Assembly (NCBI GenBank): GCA_021771675.1 | Contig: JAETOP010000013.1 | Span: 1 to 49,800 of the forward strand | Length of the DNA: 49,800 nucleotides | Direction of reading: 5' to 3' | DNA from: Oscillospiraceae bacterium | Lineage (GTDB): Bacteria; Bacillota_A; Clostridia; Oscillospirales; Oscillospiraceae | Shown: one piece after another, positions 1-7,444 of the stretch | How the letters are laid out: each line of letters opens with the position of its first letter | Position numbering within the stretch: the first letter of the stretch is position 1 | Translations under genes and position numbers: made by a program | Notes under the pieces: model-generated | Database searches by the model: none | What the model was told of the DNA's origin: nothing | What the model saw: the letters and a program-made list of their open reading frames with translations, nothing else

Positions 1-1
1 C

Positions 2-223
2 ACGAGTGATGTCAATATGGGACAACAAATTTTTTGAAATTTTCTGAATCCGTGTATTTGCAAGGGTTTCAGGGATTTTGCAAAAATCCGTTTGAGTAAA
101 ACGAGTGATTTATAATAGGGACAACATCAAGCATTACTCCCCAAAAATCGTGTGTTTTCAATGGTTTTCGCCACCAGAACTTATCGTACATTCACTGTGT
201 TGTCCCTATTATTACTCACACGT
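2..223. repeat. 26-base repeats at the recombinase end (candidate attachment / recombinase-binding region)
   Basis: Three copies of a 26-base motif, ACGAGTGA then about 9 variable bases then GGGACAACA, lie at 2-27 and 101-126 (direct) and at 198-223 (inverted, 5-prime part less conserved). The inverted copy contains the stop codon of the outermost recombinase gene (212-214). A small hairpin built on GGATTTT/AAAATCC lies between the first two copies. Repeats bordering a large serine recombinase gene usually mark an element end and recombinase-binding site. Assignment as an att site is inference; the opposite end was not found in the window. Confidence 0.5.
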
Positions 224-1804
224 CATATTCGGGATGCTGTACGAATCTCTGTAATTCCACATGATGTTGATGACACCCCCCGGGTATACCGTGATGCTCT
301 GGACAAACTCCTTTAACAACTCCGGTGTCAACTCCCGAACATGGATGTGCCTGCATAACGGATCGGTTGCCTGAAGCATTGACTCAATGGACTTCGCCTC
401 AGCACTTAACTGTTCCAGCTGCTTTGTCAGCAGTACCACCTGTATGCCGGCCTCTGCTTCAACTTCTTTGGCTGCCGCCTTTCTTTGCAGAAACGCTTCC
501 TTTGTCAGATTGCCGCTGATGTATGCTTCATAATCGCGCATCACTTGTGTCTGGCTTTTTTCAACTCTTCGCTTTTGCTTCTGCAATTCATTTTGAAGGG
601 ATGTTTGTTCCGAGAGGGCCCCTTTTCGCGCAGCCCTTGCGGTCTGCACCTTTGCGTCCACCACATCGCATTGATTTTGAATCGCCCGAAGTATAACCTC
701 TGCCAGACGTTTCTCCTGTATATGCACATTTGCACAATCCGAATCCAGGGCATATCTCGCGGTAGCACATCGGAATGTCTGATTGCTTTTGCGCCCTTTG
801 TGTAGCTTGTTTCCGCAGCAGCCGCATTTCAAATAAGTGGAGAACAGGCTGGAGGGGCCTTGTGACTTTGATTTCACGTTGCTCTTGATGACTTTCCTGG
901 ACTGGAAAAACATTTCCCGGCTTATGATAGCCTCATGTGTGTCAGGAATCACAAGCTGTTCATCCTCCGGCAGTAGCTTTACTTGGTCACTTCCAACTCT
1001 CACTACATGGGATTTGAAGGGAACTGTATCGCCTGTATAAATTCGGTTGATCAAAATATTTTTTACAGAATCAAATGACCAATACAAGCTGACCCGATAG
1101 TTTCCACGAAACTTCTTCAGATACATGGATGGAGTTTGAATCCCGTCTGTGTTCAGACGTTGGGCAATTTGCGACACTGTAATACCCTCGGATGCCCATT
1201 GGAAAATTTTCTGCACCACTCTGGCCGCTTCGGGGTCCACTATAATTGTGTTTTTCTTCTCTCCTTTCCTGTACCCATAGGGAACCGCTCCGTAGACGTA
1301 TTCTCCATTCAGCTTTTTCATATCGACAGTGCTTTTGATTTTCCTCGATATATCCTTGCTGTAAAGTTGATTGATTAAATTGCGGACTGCCAGTTGCAGG
1401 CCCCCGGTGGACTCCCCGTATGCACGGCTGTCATAGTTATCGTTGATGGAAATAAACCGAACATCATACGCAGGAAAGACAAACTCCAGAAAATGTCCCG
1501 CTTCGAGATAGTTTCTGGCAAACCGGGAGAGATCCTTGACAATAATCGTTTCAACTTGTTCCGCCTCTACCAGTTTCAAAAGGCGCGCCGCCCCGGGACG
1601 GTTAAAATTGGTTCCAGAATAACCGTCATCAATAATCTCTTCAAAGTCGCTGTATTTCCCAAGCTCTGAATGCGATTCGACATATTGCTGGATCAAAAGC
1701 CTTTGGGAGCCGATACTAAAACTCTCCTGCCCTTTTCCGTCAATGTCGTCATCTTCTTTCGAGAGCCGAAGATACATGAGCTTCAGTTTCCCGCTATCCA
1801 GCAT
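212..1804 (-). CDS. Large serine recombinase (third and outermost of a tandem set)
   Basis: Predicted site-specific DNA integrase/excisionase of the large serine recombinase family, about 530 aa. The N-terminal catalytic domain has YLRLSKEDDD and the nucleophile region SIGSQR; further motifs include DDGYSGTNFNRPG and VKDLSRFARN. A recombinase domain and a zinc ribbon (LKCGCCGNKL with later Cys residues) follow, then a coiled-coil-rich C-terminus. The frame stays open upstream to 1924, but ATG 1804 is chosen because GGAGGT lies 7 bases before it and it overlaps the preceding gene's stop by 11 bases, suggesting translational coupling. The gene ends inside the terminal repeat cluster. All catalytic motifs look intact, so it is probably functional alone or with its two neighbours. 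Confidence 0.93.
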   Translation of the reverse strand: MLDSGKLKLMYLRLSKEDDDIDGKGQESFSIGSQRLLIQQYVESHSELGKYSDFEEIIDDGYSGTNFNRPGAARLLKLVEAEQVETIIVKDLSRFARNYLEAGHFLEFVFPAYDVRFISINDNYDSRAYGESTGGLQLAVRNLINQLYSKDISRKIKSTVDMKKLNGEYVYGAVPYGYRKGEKKNTIIVDPEAARVVQKIFQWASEGITVSQIAQRLNTDGIQTPSMYLKKFRGNYRVSLYWSFDSVKNILINRIYTGDTVPFKSHVVRVGSDQVKLLPEDEQLVIPDTHEAIISREMFFQSRKVIKSNVKSKSQGPSSLFSTYLKCGCCGNKLHKGRKSNQTFRCATARYALDSDCANVHIQEKRLAEVILRAIQNQCDVVDAKVQTARAARKGALSEQTSLQNELQKQKRRVEKSQTQVMRDYEAYISGNLTKEAFLQRKAAAKEVEAEAGIQVVLLTKQLEQLSAEAKSIESMLQATDPLCRHIHVRELTPELLKEFVQSITVYPGGVINIMWNYRDSYSIPNMTCE

Positions 1805-3488
1805 AGCCAGCACCTCCAGCGTCGCTGTCCAGGCACGTTTCAAGTAGCGCATACGGATTGCCATAAGTTGTAGAAATCCGGATGCTTCTATCCTCGAATA
1901 CAAGTATCCGATCCACCAGTACATCTACAATTTCCCGGTCGATTTTCGGTATCTCCCGATAACACCGGATTGCAGCCAGCCAGGTCTCTGCCGTTCCAAG
2001 TGCGGCTTTTATTCTTTCGCACTCTTGGACAGCCTCCTGTTCCTGTTGTTCCAAAAGGGAATGCTCGCTGCGGTATCGTGCCTTGATTCGGATATACTCC
2101 TCCCGGTCAAGAACACCCATCGCCACATCCTCTAAAAGCCGGTCCTGCTTGGCCTCCAGGTTCATACGCTGACTGCGGAAACTTGCTAAACGGTTCTGTA
2201 CGCTGTCAGGCGTACTTTCCATTTTGCGCATCTCTGTAGTCAATCGTTCAATGTCAACTGCAATCTCCACTTGTTTGTCGAGGAAATGTCTCAAGGTATC
2301 CATCAGGGTTTCCTGCCGGATGTAATGATTGCTGCACCTGCTATGGTTGGAGTACCGATATTGATTACAATTAAAGTAGACTGAAACTGGAGTCGTTTTC
2401 CTGCCAGCCAAGATTCCCGCAGTCATTCTTGCCCCACATTCTCCGCAGAACACTTTGCCACGAAAAATATCACGGTAGTCCGGATTTGGATTGTCCAGCG
2501 TGTCATATGCGGCCCGACGCTCTAACTCCGCCTGATTGATTTCCTGAACCTGGTCAAACAGCGCCTGTGTCACGATGGGCGGATGTGCGTTAGGAATTAT
2601 CTGCCACAGTTTTTTAGGACGAGCTTTCTTATCACCGCCCAGCCGCTCCCGAGCAACCTTTCCGTGGATTCGACTGCCGATATAAACGGCATCCCCCGTA
2701 AGTTTTCGGATTGTCCCACGAAGCCATAGCGCGTTTTTGAATTTTTCCGCTTTCGTAAGCCCGCGATCATAGCGGATTTTCCCCGGACTGGGTATCCCCT
2801 CCTGGTTCAGCACTTTTGCAATCGTATTGAACATCATACCTTCCGCACGCATTTCAAATATGCGCCGGACAACCGGGGCCGTTTCCCCGTCAATCTCAAA
2901 TGTACCTTTTTCCGGTGCCCTTCGATAGCCATAGGGAACGCTTCCTGAAGATGGCAGGTATTCTCCGCTGTCCATTTTCGCGTGGATGCTGCTTTGAATC
3001 CTTCGTGCAGTATCTTTTACATAGGTATCGTTCATAACGAGCTTGAACGGCATCAAAAGGCCATCACGGTCGGAATGAGTATCTTCACTATCATAGTCAT
3101 CGTTGATGCAGATTAGGCGGACACCCATCTCCGGGAATATCTTTTCTACATACTCGCTGGTCATGATATAGTGGCGGCCCAAACGTGAAATATCCTTAAC
3201 AATGATGCAGTTGACCTTTTTAGCCCTTAAATCGGCAAACATAGCCTGGAATCCAGGCCGCTTGTAATTCATACCTGTGCAGCCATCATCCACATAAAAT
3301 GCACCGATTTCAAAATCGCTGTGCTTTTCCAGAAAGGTCAGGCAGATTTTCCTTTGATTCCCAATCGAGTTACTTTCAAGACTGTCTCCATCTTCCACGG
3401 AAAGCCGAAGATAAATGGCGGCAATGCAATGAGGGCGGATTTCCGGGATTTCCTGGACAGAGCCTGTATATCTGCTCTTCCGTGCCAT
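1794..3488 (-). CDS. Large serine recombinase (second of a tandem set)
   Basis: 564-aa large serine recombinase with catalytic motif YLRLSVEDGD, nucleophile region SIGNQRKI, DDGCTGMNYKRPG and VKDISRLGRHY. A recombinase domain, a zinc ribbon (VFCGECGARM followed by two further Cys) and a C-terminal coiled coil follow. It starts 1 base after the stop of the upstream recombinase, with AAGGAGG inside that gene's end, and overlaps the start of the downstream one, so the three form one operon. The three proteins share family architecture but diverge clearly in sequence, so this is not a recent duplication. The family catalyses strand exchange through a 5-prime phosphoserine intermediate. Which att sites each member uses cannot be read from the sequence. 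Confidence 0.93.
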   Translation of the reverse strand: MARKSRYTGSVQEIPEIRPHCIAAIYLRLSVEDGDSLESNSIGNQRKICLTFLEKHSDFEIGAFYVDDGCTGMNYKRPGFQAMFADLRAKKVNCIIVKDISRLGRHYIMTSEYVEKIFPEMGVRLICINDDYDSEDTHSDRDGLLMPFKLVMNDTYVKDTARRIQSSIHAKMDSGEYLPSSGSVPYGYRRAPEKGTFEIDGETAPVVRRIFEMRAEGMMFNTIAKVLNQEGIPSPGKIRYDRGLTKAEKFKNALWLRGTIRKLTGDAVYIGSRIHGKVARERLGGDKKARPKKLWQIIPNAHPPIVTQALFDQVQEINQAELERRAAYDTLDNPNPDYRDIFRGKVFCGECGARMTAGILAGRKTTPVSVYFNCNQYRYSNHSRCSNHYIRQETLMDTLRHFLDKQVEIAVDIERLTTEMRKMESTPDSVQNRLASFRSQRMNLEAKQDRLLEDVAMGVLDREEYIRIKARYRSEHSLLEQQEQEAVQECERIKAALGTAETWLAAIRCYREIPKIDREIVDVLVDRILVFEDRSIRISTTYGNPYALLETCLDSDAGGAGYAG

Positions 3489-5117
3489 TTATACCGCCTC
3501 CTTCTTCGCTGTGTTCAGCAGATCATAGATTTCCGCCATTTCATCCCGGAAGTTAAAGTCAATATGCACTTCCCTGTTTTCGTAGACATAGATTCTATCA
3601 ATCAGTGTAACAACGACCTCACGATCCAATGCAGTGATATTTTGATACTGTAAAAACTGCTCCATCCAGTTGCGGTCTGGAGCCGCTTCCATCTCAGTCT
3701 CTTTGCGCCGCTGCTCCAATTCATGTAGAGCCTGCTCTGAAACCTCGATTTGCTGGGTATACCGCTTCCGCATCTGATGATATTCTTCACGATCCACAAG
3801 GCCGTCCGTCATAGCCTCGTACAGTTTCATCCGAAATGTCTCGTAGCGTTCTAATTCTTGCGTTGCCTGGGCAATCAGTATATCCAACCGTTTCAGCTTT
3901 ACGGCCAATAACTCATTGCAGGAAATCTGCTTCAAAAGCGCATCCATCTCTACAATACTCTGTATTTGCCCCTGAATTGCGTGCAGTACCGCTATTTCCA
4001 GTTTTTCCTGCGAAATACTGTGGCTGGAGCATCCGCATCCCTTTTTGTTGGTGGAGCATACATAGTAGTAAAACTTTTTTTGACCTCGCGTGACAACACG
4101 CCGGCACATGGCACGGTTACAGTCAGGGCAAAACAGCAGCCCCGCAAGCACTTGAACTGTCTTGTGATCCGGTGAAGTCCGGGTATCCCTCTGCATCATT
4201 TTCTGAACGGCTGAAAACAGCAGTTCATCAATGATAGGCTCATGGTTGTGCTCCACTACAACCCAATCCTCCGGCTTTCTCTCCCGCATCTTCTTAACTT
4301 TGTAATTCGGTGTGCCGCGCTTTCCCTGTACCAGTTCTCCAACATAAACCGTATTTGTAAGGATTTTTCGCACAGTCATGGCTGTCCATTCTGCCCTCTT
4401 TGACGATTTGAAACCGCTTTGATACCGCAGCCCCAACTGCTTTTTGTACTCAGAAGGCGGCAAAACGCCCATGCGATTCAAATTGTCGGCAATGGCCTGT
4501 TGACTATAGCCTTGCATTTTCAGTGTAAAAATGTTACGAACAATCTCGGCGGCATAGTCATCAATGACCAACTTGTGCCGATCCTCAGCAGATTTAAGGT
4601 ATCCATAGCTTGCAAATGCGCCCAAGAACTCGCCCTGGCTTCTTTGCAGTCGAAATTGCTCTCGGAGCTTTTTGGATAATTCACGGCATTGAGATTCATT
4701 TATGATATTTTTGACGGGGATCAAAATGTCGTCTCCTTGACTGCGGTGGTCACTGTCCACATCATCATTGATTGCGATAAACCGCACGCCCTTGTCCGGA
4801 AACACCATCTCCAAATACTTTCCAGTCTCAATATACTCTCTGCCCAATCTGGAGAGATCCTTCACTATGACACAATCAGCTTTGCCGGATTCGATTGCCT
4901 CCATGACAGCACAAAAGCCGGGGCGATTATAGTTCGTCCCGGTGTAGCCATCATCATATGCCTCTCCCACAAGTTCAATATCAGCATGAGTAGCGGCATA
5001 ATTCTGTATTAACTTTCGCTGGTTAGAAATACTATCGCTCTCATGTGTAGCATAATCATTCTTTGAGAGCCGATAATATGCCATGGAACGATATATTTTC
5101 TCTGGATATAGTGCCAT
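3489..5117 (-). CDS. Large serine recombinase (first gene of the tandem operon)
   Basis: 542-aa large serine recombinase. Visible motifs are YYRLSKND, SISNQRKLIQNY, DDGYTGTNYNRPG, VKDLSRLGREY, the zinc ribbon LFCPDCNRAM with a later Cys cluster, and a coiled coil near the end. Start at ATG 5117 is preferred over the in-frame ATG at 5141 because AGGAGG lies 7 bases upstream. It is the promoter-proximal gene of the recombinase operon, driven by the sigma-A-like promoter at 5205-5233. Sets of adjacent large serine recombinases occur at ends of clostridial integrative elements; whether all three are needed for excision and integration here is unknown. Confidence 0.93.
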   Translation of the reverse strand: MALYPEKIYRSMAYYRLSKNDYATHESDSISNQRKLIQNYAATHADIELVGEAYDDGYTGTNYNRPGFCAVMEAIESGKADCVIVKDLSRLGREYIETGKYLEMVFPDKGVRFIAINDDVDSDHRSQGDDILIPVKNIINESQCRELSKKLREQFRLQRSQGEFLGAFASYGYLKSAEDRHKLVIDDYAAEIVRNIFTLKMQGYSQQAIADNLNRMGVLPPSEYKKQLGLRYQSGFKSSKRAEWTAMTVRKILTNTVYVGELVQGKRGTPNYKVKKMRERKPEDWVVVEHNHEPIIDELLFSAVQKMMQRDTRTSPDHKTVQVLAGLLFCPDCNRAMCRRVVTRGQKKFYYYVCSTNKKGCGCSSHSISQEKLEIAVLHAIQGQIQSIVEMDALLKQISCNELLAVKLKRLDILIAQATQELERYETFRMKLYEAMTDGLVDREEYHQMRKRYTQQIEVSEQALHELEQRRKETEMEAAPDRNWMEQFLQYQNITALDREVVVTLIDRIYVYENREVHIDFNFRDEMAEIYDLLNTAKKEAV

Positions 5118-5204
5118 CGTCAAACCTCCTAATGGAATCATCAGGAAATTCGTTTCCGGTACCTATCCCTGGCGGCTGACCAAGCCACCTCCATTGACTC
5201 TGTT

Positions 5205-5233
5205 ATTATCCTATATTCAGGGCAATTTGTCAA
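5205..5233 (-). promoter_or_regulatory. Sigma-A-type promoter of the recombinase operon
   Basis: On the minus strand a TTGACA -35 box (5228-5233) and GATAAT -10 box (5205-5210) are separated by exactly 17 bases, about 90 bases upstream of the first recombinase start. Assigned by consensus only. Confidence 0.7.
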
Positions 5234-5263
5234 TCGAAAAAGGGATGGTGCTTTTTCCCATAT

Positions 5264-5500
5264 TCACTTTAAGTTAGAAATATAGGACTTCAAACGATCC
5301 TGTAAACTGACATCGGTATCGGCGTATCCGATTGTGACCACAATATCACCGTCAAGGTAACAGTATGGATTCCCGATCTGTTCCACATAGCTCTTGATAC
5401 GCTCTTGCTGCGGCAGCGTCATATCAATACTCACACCGCTAATATCACGAAGGGAAGACTTATCAATACCTTTCCTATCAATCCCCGAACGCATATCCAT
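5264..5500 (-). CDS. Small DUF6870-like protein of integrative elements
   Basis: 78-aa protein of unknown function. The start at 5500 follows AAGGAG with an 8-base spacer; an upstream open frame to 5593 lacks a better start. The sequence has IDMTLPQQERIKSYVEQIGN, then DGDIVVTIGYADTDVSLQDR and ends KSYISNLK. This resembles the short DUF6870-type proteins found next to recombinases or near DNA-processing genes of clostridial mobile elements (recalled, not searched). No signal peptide or membrane segment. It lies upstream of the recombinase promoter on the same strand and could be co-regulated with excision, which is inference. Confidence 0.6.
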   Translation of the reverse strand: MDMRSGIDRKGIDKSSLRDISGVSIDMTLPQQERIKSYVEQIGNPYCYLDGDIVVTIGYADTDVSLQDRLKSYISNLK

Positions 5501-5890
5501 ATTTCTCACTCCTTCCATTTCAATTATTTCCCAGCATATTGTCAAATATACGATGTCACGGCAAATCGCCATGACCTCTTTGGCCGATTGCATGACTGTG
5601 TTTATGTGACAACCTGTTCCCGGCCCATTTCCTGCGCCCTCACTCCAGACCGCGTATTGTCAGGTAGCCGCTGTGCGGCATTTCAGCGGCGGGTGCGCAG
5701 GATGCACACTGTCCGCCGCTCCTGTATAACCTCCGGGACAGGGTATGAGGCCCGGCCGATGCTTCAGCATGGCAGGGTTTTTTCAAGGTGCGCTGCCTGC
5801 CGCTGGGGAACGGCAGAGCATGAACCGGGTTTTTCCCGTCTAAAAATAAACAGATGCGAGCACGCTGTTTTCTGCAAAGAAAAAGAAAAA
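5501..5890. other. Non-coding stretch upstream of the main element operon
   Basis: No convincing gene. Open frames on both strands lack ribosome binding sites and recognisable protein. Several GC-rich hairpins are present (for example around 5671-5684 and 5830-5842). The stretch leads into the promoter and structured RNA that follow. Confidence 0.5.
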
Positions 5891-5939
5891 CAAGATATAG
5901 AATATTCTCGTTGACAATCTCTATATCTTGTGGTATGCT
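5891..5939 (+). promoter_or_regulatory. Strong promoter with inverted-repeat operator
   Basis: TTGACA (5911-5916), a 17-base spacer and TATGCT (5934-5939) form a near-consensus sigma-A promoter. A perfect 10-base inverted repeat, CAAGATATAG at 5891-5900 and CTATATCTTG at 5921-5930, brackets the -35 box, with the right arm inside the spacer. Such placement suggests a repressor operator. It should drive the structured RNA and, with read-through, the long plus-strand gene series. Confidence 0.75.
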
Positions 5940-5945
5940 AACCAT

Positions 5946-6187
5946 GTAATTGATTTTTGTGCGCCTCCCTTCGGGGATAGCTGGGCTTTGCCTAGTGATC
6001 GGAGCAATCCGAATTGCACACGTTGTTAAGTTTGTATGTGTTGCCAGTAGTATTACTGCGCCTAAATGGCCGGTAGCTGCTGGCTTCTTGCTTTTTCTGG
6101 GAGTTTTCCCACCTATGCGAGAATGACCGATGCCGTCAACCCGACGGGCAAAACTGACGTTCAGTTTTAGGTCATTCTCGCTTTTTT
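5946..6187 (+). ncRNA. Candidate structured RNA / attenuator leader of about 240 nt
   Basis: No coding potential, but a chain of hairpins. A TCCC-TTCG-GGGA stem with UUCG tetraloop is at 5966-5977. TCGGA-GCAA-TCCGA with a GNRA tetraloop is at 5999-6012. CAGTA/TACTG is at 6045-6058, GCCGG/CTGGC at 6069-6084 and TGGGA/TCCCA at 6098-6111. A 12-bp outer stem (6117-6128 with 6170-6181) closes over two inner hairpins (6133-6147 and 6150-6168) and is followed by six T residues. This is an intrinsic-terminator-like three-way junction. With its own strong promoter it could be a stand-alone small RNA or a leader attenuating the operon that starts at 6244. I do not recognise a known RNA family. Confidence 0.6.
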
Positions 6188-6243
6188 CTGCCCAAACGCC
6201 GCAAGGCTTTGAGGATAAATCAAATTTTGGAAGGAGACAGGCT

Positions 6244-6390
6244 ATGAAACGCAAAAGATTCTGGAAACCGGGAGGTCATCCCAGGCGTGCGGCGGGCTCC
6301 ATGAGGCTCAGCCGCAGGAAGAACCAGCAGACGGCATCGAAGATCGCTGTTCCCAGGAAGGAGGCTGCTGCACTTGGCACAGGCCGCTGA
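6244..6390 (+). CDS. Small basic peptide, first gene of the element operon
   Basis: 48-aa Lys/Arg-rich peptide beginning MKRKRFWKPGG and ending AALGTGR. ATG 6244 has AAGGAG 7 bases upstream. Its end overlaps the TTG start of the YqaJ-family gene by 17 bases, suggesting coupling. No domain recognised. It could be a leader peptide or a nucleic-acid-binding micro-protein; the assignment rests on the ribosome binding site and overlap only. Confidence 0.45.
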   Translation: MKRKRFWKPGGHPRRAAGSMRLSRRKNQQTASKIAVPRKEAAALGTGR

Positions 6391-7426
6391 ATATCAGCCG
6401 TTGGTGCTGGTGGAAACGGCTGATCTGTCAAGGGAAGAATGGCTCGCGTACCGCCGTCAGGGACTTGGCGGCAGTGATGCGGCGTCTGTCCTGGGGATCT
6501 CCCCATTTCGGACGGCGATGGACCTCTACTACGACAAGCGGAACCTTCCTATCGAGGACGATGAAGGAAACTGGGTCGCTATGGAGGTCGGGACTCTGCT
6601 GGAGGATTTGGTGGCCCGCATTTTTGCGAAAAAGACCGGGCTGAAAGTCTACCGGCGCAAGTGTATGTTCCAGCACCCGGCTCACCCCTGGATGCTGGCC
6701 GATCTGGATTTTCTTGTGGAAATGCCGGACGGCAGCACCGCAATTCTGGAGTGCAAGACCACCAACTACAACGCCCGCGACAAGTGGGAGTACGACGGGA
6801 AACCGATTGTTCCTGTGTACTATGAATCCCAGGGACGGCACTACATGGCGGTGATGAACCTGAACCGGGTCTATTACTGCTGCCTCTATGGAAACAACGA
6901 GGAAGAGGTCATCATCCGGCATATTGACCGGGACATGGACTATGAATCGGAACTGATTTCTCTGGAGGAGGATTTCTGGCTCAACAATGTCCAGGCCCAA
7001 GTGCCGCCGCCCTATTTTGAGGACGATGGTGAATTGATCCTGGAGAGCCTGCGCCGGCTGATGGGGCCATCCTCAAAGGATACTCCGCCTGTTCTGCTGA
7101 CGCCGCCCCAATCCGCGAAGATGTTTCGGTTCCTGGAGCTGCAAGCAGAGAAAAAACGGCTGGATGCGGAATCAAACCGGCTCAAAGCCGAGATGGACCG
7201 CATGAAGGCGCTGATTGTGGCCGACATGGGAAGCAGCTGTACCGCCGTCTATGAGGACGCCAGCGGCAGCTATACCGTGACATTCAATCCCAGCTACAAA
7301 GAAAGCATTTTGAAAGACAGTCTGCTGCGGCTGAAAGAGCGCCACCCGGAGATCTACACGGAATATGTCTCAATTTCCGAGAGCAGGCGGTTCAATGTGA
7401 AACGGGCCGAGCCGAAAGCGGCGTAA
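6374..7426 (+). CDS. YqaJ-family (lambda-exonuclease-like) nuclease
   Basis: 350-aa protein with the YqaJ viral recombinase fold. GLGGSDAASVLGISPF lies near residues 32-47, EVGTLLEDLVARIFAKKTG follows, and the acidic/Lys catalytic motif ILECKTTN is near 123-130. The C-terminal part (about 240-290) is coiled coil. The family comprises PD-(D/E)XK exonucleases that resect DNA ends for single-strand annealing. The start is TTG at 6374, preceded by AGGAAGGAGG; no ATG fits. It precedes the RecD-like helicase, making a DNA-end processing pair. No separate annealing protein (RecT/Bet) was recognised nearby. Confidence 0.85.
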   Translation: MAQAAEYQPLVLVETADLSREEWLAYRRQGLGGSDAASVLGISPFRTAMDLYYDKRNLPIEDDEGNWVAMEVGTLLEDLVARIFAKKTGLKVYRRKCMFQHPAHPWMLADLDFLVEMPDGSTAILECKTTNYNARDKWEYDGKPIVPVYYESQGRHYMAVMNLNRVYYCCLYGNNEEEVIIRHIDRDMDYESELISLEEDFWLNNVQAQVPPPYFEDDGELILESLRRLMGPSSKDTPPVLLTPPQSAKMFRFLELQAEKKRLDAESNRLKAEMDRMKALIVADMGSSCTAVYEDASGSYTVTFNPSYKESILKDSLLRLKERHPEIYTEYVSISESRRFNVKRAEPKAA

Positions 7427-7444
7427 GCCCCAGGAGGTATGACT

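Noticed and set aside
5959..6190. Possible group II intron start (GTGCG at 5959)
   Set aside because: No domain V hairpin, no reverse transcriptase and no 3-prime boundary nearby; only five bases match.
5640..6254. 204-codon minus-strand frame and a 169-codon plus-strand frame in the 5.4-6.25 kb gap
   Set aside because: No ribosome binding site or domain; the region has promoter and RNA hairpin structure instead.
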